From the NCBI GenBank assembly GCA_034766995.1, contig CM068314.1:18590201-18654200 (forward strand): 64,000 bases of DNA. The letters run 5' to 3'. Made by a program: the position numbers and the translations under genes. The notes beneath the pieces are model-generated. The model was not told the DNA's origin, ran no database searches, and saw nothing but the letters and a program-made list of their open reading frames with translations. Origin of the DNA: Acanthacorydalis orientalis (lineage: Eukaryota > Arthropoda > Insecta > Megaloptera > Corydalidae). How positions within the stretch are numbered: position 1 is the stretch's first letter; every line of letters starts with the position of its first letter. This document shows positions 1 through 13,342 of this stretch, one piece after another.

Positions 1-260
1 TTACCTCATAAAAAGTATGCATATAAGAAATAGCTAATTAGTTCAAAACGACCTAGAAGTACGAAGACAATCAATAACTTAATGATTATATTGATAAAAA
101 CAAAACAAGTAGCTCGTACTTTATTTAGTAGTTGGATGAAATATTTAATTATTAGTCTATTAGTATAATATTTTAATGAGTTCAAATCATAGGTTAATTA
201 CGATAATAATTATTGAAGTTTTAGTTCTGATTAACGCAACACATGTCATACGAACATATA

Positions 261-263
<3 letters not shown>

Positions 264-322
<59 letters not shown>
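264..322. repeat. (AT)n microsatellite
   Basis: Uninterrupted AT dinucleotide run of about 59 bp. Confidence 0.97.
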
Positions 323-324
<2 letters not shown>

Positions 325-1608
325 TCAAATGACTTTATTAATATGATAAATGCTTATCAAATGTCTACAAAATAATAAATAATAAATTGTAGATATACAA
401 AAGTATTTTATACCTTGAATTAGATAAATTAATAGACTTAGTTTTTATACTTGTCTTTTCAGTAATAAATGAATGTGACTAAACATACAGATGACACAGA
501 AGTTACTTCGATAGAAATTTTATACCGTTTATAAAACATATTTAAACCTTTTACAGAACTGCTATAAATCATGAGAAGTATATCAAATTATCACAATAAT
601 TCTTTTTTATATATTTTGATTCCTGACAAAATATTTTTTTTATTTTACAAACTCTTAATGCAAACTATTTGTTAATATTCCCAATCTTAAATGTGTTCAA
701 ATTTTTTAAAGTATTTTATAGTTTTTTTCTTGAAAGCAATTTTTATAAGCTCATGTATCATATGTGAATTTTTTGTAAAAATAAAACTTACTAAATTGAA
801 AAATATACGTTTTAATATACATACTTTTGTAAAATTATCTTATATTTATATATAGTAACTGAATTTCATCAGAAATTATTAATTTAACTTTTTGATATTA
901 AATAGTTCTTTACATTTTTATACAATAAAAATTTTATGTACAGTAGCCATTAGGTAATCTTTATATTTTTAGTTCCTATGCATAGTGCATAACTTGAAAA
1001 TTAAAGTATAAATAATAAAGAAGTAATCAAATATTGAAACTTTTAAATATTAAATTATATAGATTTATATATAATACGCAATAATATTTCGATATTGGTA
1101 TACATACAACTAGGAAATAAAGATATAAACGACTATCTTTCTATATCTTATTCATATGTTTATAATTTTCAATATGTTTTGAAATAAGTCTATTATTCCA
1201 TACTAGTCAATAATATTTATAATACTGAAAACAAATGATAAGAATAATATTTATTACGATTTAAAGAACTTGTTGTTGTCATTATAGTACGTTTCATTGT
1301 ATAAAATATTAAATCTCATTACAACTATATATAAATAATATGATTACAAAATAAATAAACATATTTACAATGATTTTATTATTACAAATATTATATGTAG
1401 TCAACATATAAAAATTAAAAAACTAGTCGTTATATCATCATAAATTGCATAAAAATCATTATAATAAAACAAAAAATTACAGCAATAATATATCTTAACT
1501 TTTGAAAGTAAATTAGAATAATAAATATTAATAATGTATATGCTTATAAAAAAAATCCAGAATTTGAAATAAGTCTAACATTTTTGCTGTAAATATTTCT
1601 TTAACACA

Positions 1609-1610
<2 letters not shown>

Positions 1611-1669
<59 letters not shown>
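1611..1669. repeat. (AT)n microsatellite
   Basis: Uninterrupted AT run of about 59 bp that ends just before the first complex island of the window. Confidence 0.97.
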
Positions 1670-1671
<2 letters not shown>

Positions 1672-1679
1672 GATAAAAA

Positions 1680-1910
1680 TGTCAGAGCATACAATTAAAA
1701 GATATGCAGGTCTTGATATGTTAAGTTAGGTTAGGTTATCAATGAAATTTAATTCAGTGCACGACGCACTGGTTTAACAATGTCGGCTGTGAACAGCTGC
1801 TATCTGTCAAGATCAAGCGTCTCCACCATCACCCGCAGTCGGCCCTAAAGAATTAAGCTGACTCGAAAAGACAGCCGTTTTTCGTTCACAGGGGTGTGTA
1901 GGTTTCAAAT
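1680..1910. other. Complex island 1
   Basis: A block visibly richer in G and C than its surroundings with no open frame. It contains about 2.5 units of TTAGG near 1727-1738, the motif of insect telomeres, too few to mean a telomeric array. It also contains a short imperfect palindrome around 1758-1775 (CAGTGCACGACGCACTGG). Regulatory DNA is possible; no function can be assigned from sequence. Confidence 0.35.
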
Positions 1911-2068
1911 AAATGGATAAAATATTTAACATGAACTAAAATTATGTAGCAGTAAAAATATATTCTTATATAATTTTAATTGTGAAACATAAAATGTTTT
2001 TGGTCAATTAAAAAATAACTTGATTAAAGAATTTTATTAACAGTGAAACATTTAAAATTTACAGAGTG

Positions 2069-2070
<2 letters not shown>

Positions 2071-2115
<45 letters not shown>

Positions 2116-2149
2116 CATATGTATGTGTATATATATATATATATATATT
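2071..2149. repeat. Interrupted (AT)n microsatellite
   Basis: Two AT runs joined by a short stretch of TACATA/TATG steps, which suggests point mutation of one older array. Confidence 0.95.
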
Positions 2150-2559
2150 TCTAAGTAAGAATGTTGATTTATAAGAAGCATATAGAAAAAATATATGAGT
2201 AAAAATCTGAATATATGAAAAAAGTACACGTCCTTTGAAATAAAATCATTTGTACGGTTTGTATGTGTGCTATGCTGTACTATAAATATGTATTTTCAGA
2301 TAAAACATAAAATAATTCTCTGCTACACTTCACAACAATCGCAGTTCACGCCATTTGATATTAAATTCACCCTTATATATTCGACATTTCTTGAACTCTC
2401 ATCTGATTTACGAATCGTAGCTCATCAAAATGCATATATATATATATATATCTAGCACACTCAAAAACAGCCAATACACAACAAACCTGTACTTCATGCA
2501 TTATATGAGTTCCCATCTTATACACACCAATGATATCTACAACGTCGTCTATTTTACAA

Positions 2560-2920
2560 TAAACAACACATACAACATTTTGTTTATTTATATATTTTTC
2601 ACCCCTATGCACGCACGCACGCACGCCAATAATGGTGTGAGGCCTTTAAGAGAATTTATACACACACCTAGTAGCATGGGAAGAAGAATCTTTTCATGCA
2701 TGAAAGGAACTCCGCTTCGTCTGTTGAACTCCTTGGAACATTGAAAGCGGGGAAACCTTAATCATGAACGCATTTTGCTCACGAATGATACGACGACGGT
2801 AAGAAACATCAACGTTTTATATCACGTGTATGATCAAAAGTTGGTGGTAAGATTATGATCTTCCCTAGGAAACTTCAAACTAGAGGTCGCTGGGTTACGT
2901 TATACGGAAGTGTTTTTACT
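2560..2920. other. Complex island 2
   Basis: Contains a short ACGC tetranucleotide run near 2610-2624 and then about 300 bp of non-repetitive, more balanced sequence. A 104-codon frame crosses it but begins in an AT array and shows no recognisable motif, so it is not called as a gene. Confidence 0.3.
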
Positions 2921-2945
2921 TATTTGAATTAAACGAATAATTATA

Positions 2946-2949
<4 letters not shown>

Positions 2950-3000
<51 letters not shown>
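2950..3000. repeat. (AT)n microsatellite
   Basis: Pure AT run of about 51 bp. Confidence 0.97.
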
Positions 3001-3003
<3 letters not shown>

Positions 3004-3736
3004 TCCGTTTGTATATGTTTATATGGATGTATATAAAAAATATGGAGGAAAATAAACAAGAATATGAAATATACATTCTAAAAATAAACTTACGTGTCTA
3101 ACTCAATTTAAATCTACAATAAAATGTTCATTGGCATTATGAAGTACAATGTTGATTAAATATACCATGCTGTGTAATAAAAAAATGAAAATTTCATGAT
3201 TTTACATGATTATATAATCTTCGTCTCTAGTTTTTTTTTATTTGCATGTAAATTCAGAAATTTAACAAAAAAAATTTACAACACATCATACAAATTAGTA
3301 GTGAAGTTTAATTTTTAGCAAGGTAATCATATAATACTACAGTTTAATTAATAAAAGAACAACATATAAAGCTATATAAGGATATAAATTTATTTTTAAC
3401 GGAATTTTTTTATTTTTTCAATGTTTTTCAACGATAAGAATTTATTATTAAATATAATGTGAGCTATAAAGTACTATTAAATATAAAAAAATATGATATA
3501 TAAATAAACTTGTGAATAATATGGTACCTAGAATTTTTAAATTATTTATATCACTGCTAAAATAATTTAACGACACTAAGTACATAACATTAGCATTTTT
3601 TTAATTAGAAAGACAATTATTTTTGAATAGAAGATAACATTCAAGAGAAAATATTTCAAATTCATGACACATTCATCAGCTAACCAACAAACGAATCTCT
3701 TGTTTGCAACTGTTTCTAACATTTCAGCGGACAGTT

Positions 3737-3738
<2 letters not shown>

Positions 3739-3791
<53 letters not shown>
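3739..3791. repeat. (AT)n microsatellite
   Basis: Pure TA run of about 53 bp following a short non-repetitive patch. Confidence 0.97.
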
Positions 3792-3794
<3 letters not shown>

Positions 3795-3999
3795 CTTGTA
3801 TATATGTAATGTGAAGTAAACAATGCCAAGCCATGTTTATACACAATGTAAGGAATTTAACATTAAATCATTTACTAATGACTGAGTTATATAAAAAAAG
3901 AATATGAATGTCCATAAATACGTAGTATTATGTGAATTTTCTGTAATATGAAATAAAATCATTTAAGAATTATTCCATGTTAGAAATCTTCATAATATC

Positions 4000-4001
<2 letters not shown>

Positions 4002-4036
<35 letters not shown>
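4002..4036. repeat. (AT)n microsatellite
   Basis: Pure TA run of about 35 bp. Confidence 0.95.
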
Positions 4037-4037
<1 letters not shown>

Positions 4038-4148
4038 TAATAAAATTTGTTAATAATAAGCTCTTAGCTCTAGTGCTAAAACATAAATCTTTCACCTATG
4101 TTTTGTTTTGAAACTGTGTTTAAAATTTCAGCTGAATATTAACTTCAG

Positions 4149-4163
4149 TATATATATATATAT

Positions 4164-4207
<44 letters not shown>
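4149..4207. repeat. Interrupted (AT)n microsatellite
   Basis: AT run with one ACATACAT interruption near its left end. Confidence 0.95.
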
Positions 4208-4210
<3 letters not shown>

Positions 4211-4381
4211 CATAAAGAACAAGAATAAGAAGAAAAGACAATGTAAGGGAAAGAACATTAATTTATATACCATCTTAATGATTTATTAGTTAACTTAATA
4301 CATGCTAATCTTTAAGTTTAAAGAGAATATAAATAAATAAATCTTTGTTATATACAAATGTTTACATACATACATGCATAC

Positions 4382-4383
<2 letters not shown>

Positions 4384-4436
<53 letters not shown>
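4384..4436. repeat. (AT)n microsatellite
   Basis: Pure AT run of about 53 bp preceded by a few CATA tetranucleotides. Confidence 0.96.
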
Positions 4437-4439
<3 letters not shown>

Positions 4440-5183
4440 TGAATACTTTTTTTAAAATTTAAATACAAAAACTTAATACTTTCTAAATATAAAACGCAGA
4501 TACAATATTTTTCCTGATATATAACTCTTGGTTAAAATTTAAAACAGAAAATAATTTTTACACAAAATAATTACACAATAACTTTCTTCAAAAGGGGAAA
4601 ATATTAATTCAATCTAAATATTACTCGTACATTTAATATATATATATAGAACTATTGAAAATAGCAGCTAAAAATATTTGATTTATAATAATTATAAATG
4701 TAAATTAGCATTTATATTTGTTACATTGAATAATAATACAAAATTTAGATATATAAAATCATATTAAACTAACTCTCCTTCTAAGATGTTTTAATAAAAT
4801 ATACTGAATAGTTTATACTTGAATATCGACAAATTAATTTCAGTTGATATCAATATCATTATGAATAATAAATAGCATTAATGCATAGATGAAAACTGTA
4901 TTACTTTTCTGTTCGTACTGATTTTATTATATGGTGTTACTAATTATATAGAACTATTAAATACTATATTTTATTTTTTACATCTTTCAATGTACAGATA
5001 AAACTTTCATACCTACCAACTTTAAATTAATGTCAAAAGTGTATAACAATTTTGACTATTAGAAAAATGTGTGGATATTATTGGTATATATTTTAAAACT
5101 TTCAAAATGTTATACTGAATAATAATAACGAGAAATTAATTTTAAAACAATTCATTTCTTATACATTTTCAGACACAAACATA

Positions 5184-5185
<2 letters not shown>

Positions 5186-5241
<56 letters not shown>
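5186..5241. repeat. (AT)n microsatellite
   Basis: Pure AT run of about 56 bp. Confidence 0.97.
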
Positions 5242-5243
<2 letters not shown>

Positions 5244-5399
5244 CTAAAAAAATAACCATGAAATAATATTTGTCAAACAAAAAATCAGTCGTACAACGAC
5301 AAAACAAACAGAAATTTATTCCCAGAATATGCTAACATAAATCCTGTTAAAACAAACATGTTTTTGAACTACACTATACATATGCTTAAACAATCAACA

Positions 5400-5760
5400 T
5401 TCAATTCGATATAAAACGTATATGCAACATCAACGTGAGCGCGTACGTTCAATACTTATATTCAAGCAATGCGGTGTACATAATTTTAGCATTCCTGACG
5501 CGGTTTCAAAGCGTCTCTTTCATTTACCACAACCATCACCACCATCTCCACCACCATATCACGCAACTGCTCGGCGGTTTCTCAAAAGGTGAGGTGTAGG
5601 GTTGGTGACATGACACTCTGAGCACATTCTATCACCTCCCTTACCTCTTGAACACACGAAGCAATTAATGACGTCGAGCCCGCCAGTGTCACCTGATGCG
5701 AAGGTACGAACGATACACACTACATTATTGCACGTTCGACTGTTGTGCATGTAAATACAG
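5400..5760. other. Complex island 3
   Basis: One of the clearest islands: about 350 bp with balanced base use, a CCACCA/CACCAT-rich patch at 5530-5562 and several CpG dinucleotides. A 63-codon minus-strand frame (5559-5750) runs through it without recognisable domains. A donor-like AG/GTAAGG lies on the minus strand near 5640, which leaves open a small untranslated or alternative exon, but nothing else supports one. Confidence 0.35.
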
Positions 5761-7381
5761 AAGACAACACGTAAGATCTCTTTTAAATGTTCTTATTAAC
5801 AAGCTAATGCACAACTTAGAGCTAGAGATCTCGTTTTGATTAACTACCCGACTGTGTGGAATTACTATCTATATAATACATTTATAACAGTTGGGTTACC
5901 TGTCTATCAAAAACAAACGACATTTACGAAGTAAAAATATGATTATTGATTTAATTTGAAAGGTAATATAAACATACATTACAAATTGTTTCGATATAAA
6001 AAAAATCTAAAATATTATGAATTGTTGACCAACCTATAAAAATATTTAATAAAAAAATTAATGTTTTTATGTACCAAAAAGATACCATTTAATTTAATTT
6101 ACTTATTCAAAATTAGATTATAAAACTGCTTGTTCAATTTCGGTTGTGAATTTTATTTGAAAAATATAACCTCTTTTTTACAACAATATATTAATGAAAA
6201 TATTTGTATAGTAGTAAACTAGCTCTCTGGGTTTTAACTTTTATATTTCATAAGATGAAAATTTCATTTTTAACATGTTTATGTAGATTTTATACAAACA
6301 TTCCATTTAAGAATATAATCTAAGTTTTTCATAAAAGTTGTGAATGATATACATTTGTTTTCCTTGCACAGCAAAAAAATTTAAAAAGATATTAAATTTA
6401 TTTCCGTCAACTTGAAACTATTTCATAACTGTTTATTAGATATTAACTGATTTTTATCAGTTGAAAAAGATTCTATTAATTATCAACAACCAATATTTAT
6501 TATAAATAAAGTAGATGAATCAAGTACTTTCTTAAAAGATTCAATTAAATTGATATAAAGAAAAAAATATATAAAAAATCAATTTTTGAAAATTTTATAA
6601 TATAAAAATATTCAATTAATATTTTCAAAAAAATATTTTACTAAATTAAAAATATCAATGTTATTAAAATGGTCATAGTATCAAACAATAAGAAACAATT
6701 AATGTTGTCCTCACACTAACAACACATATTAAAAACTCATAAATATCTATCAACAACGAATCATATAAATTAATATTAATGGCCACATTCCGAACTGCAT
6801 TCAATACCATCCCAAAGACGATATTTAATATAATAAAAATTAAATTTACATTACAAAAAAAATATTAGAGTTGAAAAAAAAACGACAAACAATAAACGAA
6901 AGGTCATATTTTCGTATTCATGTATCTTATCTACGTTTTTTCTATGAAAAAGAAGCGTGTCAAATGAAAATGAACATCTGTAATTAACTGATACATGTTG
7001 GTGTATAGCTGAATGTTTTATGTGACAAGATATATAAAAACATTAACAGTAATATAATACTCATATATCGCCTACACTTTGTTTTACTGATGTAGCGGTG
7101 TTCTTTGAAATCAAACTTGATATGACATTAAAAAAACTAATATCGTTTTGAACGATACAGAAACATTTTGTACTACATATATATTATATAATGAATATTT
7201 AAAATAATTGCTATGTACGATAAAATAGTATTCGCACACTATTAATTTTATGGAATGAGAATGACATTTAAAATATAATTCGACATTTATACTCTAAATT
7301 TAATAACATAATTTAATATCGTTAATTAAATACTATCTTGATACACAAGTATCGTATATCTCATTAATCATACAAGTACAT

Positions 7382-7456
<75 letters not shown>

Positions 7457-8260
7457 GAAAGAGATAAAACGGCAAATAGAAATAAAAAGTGTATCTACTT
7501 TCTGTCATTAATTTATATGTTATTACATCAGAGTTTATTGAAAAATTAAATATTTGAAAAATAAAAATCAATGAAAATTCATAAATATAAATTTTTTAGA
7601 CAAACAAAAAAAACATTTCAGTTTCATTCAAAAATAATATTTTTCATATAGTTTTCATAATAAATGTATTCGAAAATTGAATTAGAGATTATGTTTACAT
7701 TATTTTTCAATTTATTGAAATTTAAAGTTAAAAAAATGAATGTTTCATTTTTCGTACAAACAGTAAATAAAGTCACTATAATTTATAGATTTTGAGATAA
7801 TGTGAAAGGAGAGTATATTTAAGCTGTAAATTTTTTCTGTTGATTAATTTTTCAGTAATATTTTCATAATATTAAAAAACGACTGGCAGAGCACAATCGG
7901 TAAGAAATTCTTTTATGTGAAATATCTTTCAAGTATATCAAAAATAAAAATGAAAAAATGTGTATAATATTTTCATTTTTTACAAAATTTTCAATTACTA
8001 CATCCCATTTTTGAAATACAATCAGTCGAAAGATAGAAAAATGGTTATATCTTTTATAAAATAAAATGTCTAAATAAAATGACAAAACTAAAAGAAACGA
8101 AAAGGTTAGAAACAGCAACTAATTTTAAGTCATTGGCTAACAGTCAACATTTATATTTAATATAACCTACTTGAGTAAAGAAATGAAAACAAACATTACA
8201 ACTAGAACAATGATTGAGAAGTAGCTAGTATCTAAATATACATATTCGTACACATACATA
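5761..8260. other. AT-rich desert
   Basis: No gene or element seen. The 84-codon minus-strand frame at 7864-8118 is F/L/I-rich and typical of chance frames in A/T DNA. A slightly more complex patch lies at 6900-7130. Confidence 0.6.
7382..7452. repeat. (AT)n microsatellite
   Basis: AT run of about 71 bp with a single TACATA interruption. Confidence 0.96.
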
Positions 8261-8311
8261 CATCCATCCATCCATCCATCCATCCATCCATCCATCCATC
8301 CATCCATCCAT

Positions 8312-8360
<49 letters not shown>
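8261..8360. repeat. Compound (ATCC)n-(AT)n microsatellite
   Basis: About 13 copies of CATC run directly into an AT array of about 48 bp, which stops at the terminal repeat of the mariner element that follows. Confidence 0.97.
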
Positions 8361-8362
<2 letters not shown>

Positions 8363-8363
<1 letters not shown>

Positions 8364-9163
8364 GAGTCATTTGATAAGTTTGGGAAATTTCTATGATGTG
8401 GCGCCACTATTCATTTAGTAATATCATGGTTATCAAGTGTCACTTTTCAAATTAGAATAGGAGAAACTTTAGCCAGAAATGACAGGTTCTTCAGGTGTTT
8501 GAAACGTACATGATAGCAGTTTCCGCAAAAATGGTAAAAAACGAGCAGTTCTTCTTGTGTCGATTGGTTACCATGGATAAAACATGGATCCACCATTATA
8601 CACTTAAGTCGAAGCAGGTGACAAAGCCGTGGACAACAACTAGTGAAAGTGCGCCGAAGAAGCCAATGACAGTTTTATGTACTGGTTAGGTGCTGGCCAC
8701 TGTTTTTTATGATTCCCACGGAATCATAAAAAACATCCTGATTGATCACTTAACGAAGGGGAAAACGATAACATGAGCTTATTATGCAACGTTATTGGAC
8801 CTTTTGAAAGAACAGCTGAAAAAAAAGTGCTCTGTCACCAGGGTAACGTACCATCTTCCAAATTGACCGTCTCAATGGAAAAATTACATGAATTATGCTT
8901 CGAATTGATTCCACAACTATTCTCCGAATTTGACCCCGTGCGACGTCTTCCTCTTCTCAAACTTGAAAATTTGTCTCGCTGAGAAGAAATTCTGATCGAA
9001 TCAGGATAACATCTACACCGTCAATCCGTATTTTGCAAACCCGCTGGACCAAGTGTATTAGCCTTCAATGAAAACTATATTGAGAAATAAAATCGATTTT
9101 TTACCCCCCCAAAAAAAACGGTGTCTAACTTACTTTTTTACCATACTTATCAAAAGACCCTCG
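8363..9163 (+). mobile_element. Degenerate mariner element A
   Basis: A mariner-type DNA transposon copy of about 0.8 kb. The left end (CGAGTCATTTGATAAGTTTGG) and the reverse complement of the right end (CGAGGGTCTTTTGATAAGTATGG) are clearly the same terminal inverted repeat. The right end is followed by the TA expected for mariner insertion, and the left end abuts an AT array. Complete mariners are usually near 1.3 kb; here the sequence for the N-terminal DNA-binding half is missing. Assignment to a mariner subfamily is uncertain. Confidence 0.88.
8495..9064 (+). pseudogene. Mariner transposase remnant (element A)
   Basis: Translated pieces in successive frames match the C-terminal catalytic part of mariner transposases. 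The first holds LVTMDKTWIHHYT, in place of the family's D-E-T-W-I-H-H first catalytic block. The next holds YDSHGII...IDHLTKGKTIT. The third has HQGNVPSSK where the family has HQDNAP, so the second catalytic aspartate appears replaced by glycine. The last has SPNLTPCDVFLF with the third aspartate kept. In-frame stops and at least two frame changes separate the pieces, and the helix-turn-helix region is absent. It cannot encode a working enzyme. Confidence 0.85.
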
Positions 9164-9659
9164 TATATATGATTAATATATAATTGTTTCAGAATTCATT
9201 CTGGACGAAGGATTTCTGGATGAAATTTATAGATTATAGAATACCTCAATATCATAAAATGTGCAAAATATTTACAGTTTCTAAAAAAACCTGAAAAAAA
9301 ATTAAATCGTTGACAAGTGTTTCACTATTTAGACTGAAAAAATGTACTTTTATAATGCATACATATACATACGAAACAGAATATATAAGACAATCTAATG
9401 AACGTTGTCAAAAATACCTAACTCTTGTTTAATTACATACATCAAAAGTTAATTTACCTTACTTAACATGTTGGTAATTGAGCGAAAACTACTCCAAAAA
9501 TATAAGTAGTTTGTGAGAAATAATGAACTTTAATAAACATAAAAACGAACTAAAGTAATTTACCTAAAAATTAGCATCATCTTGTTAACAAAAACTAATG
9601 TTCTCGACAACCATGGTCTATATTAAAAAAGAAAACATTCCATCGTATAAATAAATTTT

Positions 9660-9660
<1 letters not shown>
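9164..9660. other. AT-rich spacer
   Basis: Nothing recognisable was seen in this interval between mariner element A and the next complex island. Confidence 0.6.
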
Positions 9661-10130
<470 letters not shown>

Positions 10131-10568
10131 GTTTGTCGTTGACTTAAAAAAATATATCTAAAAATTGCTCATAAGTAATTCACACAAATACTCGGAAATA
10201 TTTTTCATTAGAAACTAAGCGTGAAGTCATATTGCATTTTCACACTCCATGTTACAAAATTAGCAGCCGTAGTTGTTTCAGACAGAAAGAAGAAAAAGAA
10301 GACGAACAGTGCATTCATTTTACAACCGAACAGTTTTTAATAGGATTTCTTAATATCCGTTCATTTTAGAATTTTATAAATATTCTTAAAAGATGTATAG
10401 TTTTTTTTTTACTCGCTTGAAATAGCTAAGTTATTTTTTTCCATAAAATGTGTTTTTGTGTATGTTTTTTTAATAGGTGGAGTAAACAGTATACACTTTA
10501 TTTTTGTGTTTTGACAGAAAATAATTTAAAATATGAATTAAATATCGAGGTTTGTATTAAATATAATA
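10131..10568. other. AT-rich spacer
   Basis: No gene or element recognised. Confidence 0.55.
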
Positions 10569-11341
10569 TTAGGTTGGTGCAAGAATGTGTCGCACTCGTC
10601 TGAAAAAAAAAATAAGTTTTATCGGATCTCTTCGGCATTTTCTTTGCTTGGACGCCTCAACAGAGAGTCTCTTTGAGATTGGTTGGTAACTGGCGATGAG
10701 AAACGGATCCTTTATAACAAAGTCCGATGCAGACGAACGTGGAAACAAGTGAATGAAGGGGCAGAACCAGTCGCCAAATTTGGTTTGCATCCGATGAAGG
10801 TGTTGTTGTGTATTTGGTAAGATTGAAAAGGTGTTGTTTATTTTCAGCTACTCCATCAGGGCGAAACGATTACTAAGGAGAAGTACTGTCAACAAACAAC
10901 CAAACTGAACGCAGCAATTAAAAAACAGCGTTCGATTTTGACCAATCGCATGGGAGTCATCTTCCATTACGCAACACAAAACCACATACACCAAATCTGA
11001 CTCTGCAAAAACTGAACCAGTTAAAACAGGAAATCATATCGCATCCACTGTATTCTTCGGACATTGCACCTTCGGATTATCATTTGTTCCGGTAGCTGCA
11101 GAACAGTTTAAATATTAAAAAAATTGACACCATGGAGGTCGTCTAGCACCACCTCACCCTCCTTTTTGCCGAAAAACCTCGCAAAGTTTACAAACGAGAA
11201 ATCGAGCAGCTACCTGAGCGTTGAAATATGATTGCAGAAAACGATTGTGAATACATAATTGATTAATAAAAGCGTTTTCTTCGAAAAATAATCGCATGAG
11301 TTTCAGTTTCAAATCGTATACGAACTTTTGCACTGATCCAA
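10569..11341 (+). mobile_element. Degenerate mariner element B
   Basis: A second mariner copy (about 773 bp) with different ends. The left terminus TTAGGTTGGTGCAAGAA and the reverse complement of the right terminus TTGGATCAGTGCAAAAG match at most positions. TA flanks both sides (10567-10568 and 11342-11343), as expected for mariner target duplication. TTAGGTTGGTGCAA-type ends are known from cecropia-type mariners; that placement is inference. Sequence for the N-terminal third is missing. Confidence 0.87.
10625..11130 (+). pseudogene. Mariner transposase remnant (element B)
   Basis: One frame from about 10625 reads through the mariner block DWLVTGDEKRILYNKV, then KFGLHPMKVLLCIW, KGVVYFQLLHQGETIT and KEKYCQQTTKLNAAI, and ends near IFHY. 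In-frame stops occur before DWLVTGDEK and on both sides of the aspartate that precedes KGVVY. A small deletion at the second catalytic block (the family's HHDNA/KPH region) removes the aspartate and shifts the frame. The new frame continues TKPHTPNLTLQKLNQLKQE and SSDIAPSDYHLFR, which keeps the third aspartate. Dead copy. Confidence 0.87.
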
Positions 11342-11800
11342 TACTTATCTTTAAATAATAGACTGAGCGCTGAGATTACAGTTCCTTTTATATAAAAGTC
11401 AGTAATCTTTAATCACTGAACTTCTTAATGTCTTGAATTTTTCTTATTTCCAAATTTTGTATAACAGTATTATATACTGTTTAAAAATCTACTTGAAAAA
11501 ATAATATCTCATTATTTTTTTGTGTTCCAATTTTAATATTATTTATAGTAAAGGGAGTGTATCGAATAAGGATCATCTCTGGATCATAAATACTTCAATA
11601 CGCCTCTGTTTGTTTATTTTCCGTTAATGTTTTCCTTTAATACGTCAATGTATGCAAAACAAAAATAGGATCGGAATTTATTTAAAAATTTAATACGAAA
11701 AACAAAACCTACTGTATTTATATATTTGTATTGGAAAGAAAACAGAGGAGAAAAAAGGAGATAAGACAGTAAGTCATCCATAAAAGGAATCAACTCGAGT
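11342..11800. other. AT-rich spacer
   Basis: No feature recognised between mariner element B and complex island 5. Confidence 0.55.
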
Positions 11801-12140
11801 ATAATATTCTCACGACTGAAACTCGTCCACTAAGCTCATCACAACCGATACGAGCAGACTGTGTAGTAGTAGTAGTAAGTAGTAACCGTGAGAGACGTGC
11901 TCGCGCCTTGCCATGTTTTATCGACGTCGTCCGCACCATCCCGAACGGCACAACAAACGAAATCGGTGATGATACCGTGAAACTCGCAAATTCACGTGAC
12001 TATGATCACAAGCTGCGTCACGGCTACGTACATATAGACTGTCCGTGAGATGAGTTCAAGGCGGTGTGGCGTCTGCCGCCACCAACGCACAAACACCGAT
12101 GATGTCTTCCGTATCCACGTGTCTTTCTAACCGTACTGTG
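11800..12140. other. Complex island 5
   Basis: About 330 bp, among the most G/C-rich in the window, with many CpG dinucleotides, a GTA trinucleotide run near 11863-11880, several ACGTG/CACGTG E-box-like strings and no open frame of useful length. A regulatory or conserved noncoding role is plausible but unproven. Confidence 0.35.
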
Positions 12141-13089
12141 ATAATTGACAAGTAAACAATAGTTTTTTTTTTCTTTTGTATATATTTACTTCTCATTATT
12201 TTTATGACTTGAACGTTACGTGTAACACAAAAACTGTAACGCAGAAATAATTGGTAAGAAACTAAATATACGCTTTTTTCACTATATACAGAATGTAATT
12301 ATATTTGACATCATACTATATAATAAGGTTAGATATGGTTTCAGTAACATTACGATACTATTTTTTCCTCTACTCCTCCTAAATTTTAAGTCACCTTAAA
12401 ATTTCCTCACAATGACCGCTTTAAACATATAGTTTTCATCAAATTATTGTTTGTCAAGTTATTATTTGTTTATAGGTATAGTATTATTTTTGATTATGTA
12501 ATTAATTTATTTAAATAGTAAGAAAACATACAAATCTATAAAATTATTAGAAAAATATTATGATAAAAATAAAACTATATTTTTCTAGAAAATAATATAT
12601 TTTTTTTGAAAAAAGTGATTTTTTAACATTATTTAACATTTATAATTAAACATGATTAAATTATCTATTTAACAAAAGTTCAGTAAAATTTTACTAAAAA
12701 ATTGTATAGAGATTATTAATGATGACCCCCGAAGTTAAATAAAATTTTCTCAAAAAATTACTGTTTAACGTTCGATTTTATAAAACAACTACGTTGCAAT
12801 ATACCTGAGAGACAAAGACACTCACTAGCATTCAACGATATAATATATTTGCGAAAATGATTATACAGACATAGTAACATATATTTATTTACTAAACATA
12901 TACGGGCACTGCACAATTACAGGTGACAAGTCGTTAATCATAAAGCATGTATAGATCAGAATGTTGCATACAAAACACAAAAACATAAATTTCATTTTTA
13001 AGTATATACATATAAAAAAATATATGACAAATAGAATGAAAATAGCTGATCTTAACTATTCAATGGAAAAACGACGTATGCATGCGCAA
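12141..13089. other. AT-rich spacer
   Basis: No gene or element recognised. Confidence 0.55.
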
Positions 13090-13209
13090 TGACGTAATGA
13101 AGGATTTATTTGAAACGGAAGTCACGGAGCTAACCTTCCAAGAAAGTGGAAAATAACCGGAAGACAATGACTTCGAAAAAATATGGTGTGCCGGAGCAGG
13201 AATTCTATC
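13090..13209 (-). pseudogene. LINE reverse-transcriptase fragment
   Basis: On the minus strand about 40 codons read IFSKSLSSGYFPLSWKVSSV followed by TSVSNK. This matches the conserved start of the reverse-transcriptase domain of non-LTR retrotransposons (general form: I-F-x-x-S-L-x-x-G-x-F-P-x-x-W-K-x-x-x-V-x-P-V-x-K). No downstream catalytic F/Y-x-D-D part is present, so this is a roughly 120-bp scrap. Its upstream side merges directly into the AT array at 13213. The clade (Jockey- or CR1-like) cannot be decided. Confidence 0.62.
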
Positions 13210-13212
13210 TAC

Positions 13213-13320
<108 letters not shown>

Positions 13321-13342
13321 CAATATTGAGTGAATATATGTG

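Larger units (their letters stand above)
1..1680. other. AT-rich desert
   Basis: No coding potential or recognisable element was seen. The stretch is low-complexity A/T sequence interrupted only by the AT arrays at 264-322 and 1611-1669. Confidence 0.7.
2921..5400. other. AT-rich desert with dense AT arrays
   Basis: Six AT arrays in 2.5 kb and otherwise low-complexity A/T sequence. No gene or mobile-element remnant was recognised. Confidence 0.65.

Noticed and set aside
1722..1738. TTAGG telomere-like repeats
   Set aside because: Only about two and a half units; internal chance or a tiny relic.
7864..8118. 84-codon minus-strand frame that looks like a membrane segment
   Set aside because: The hydrophobicity comes from T-rich codons; no signal, homologue or context.
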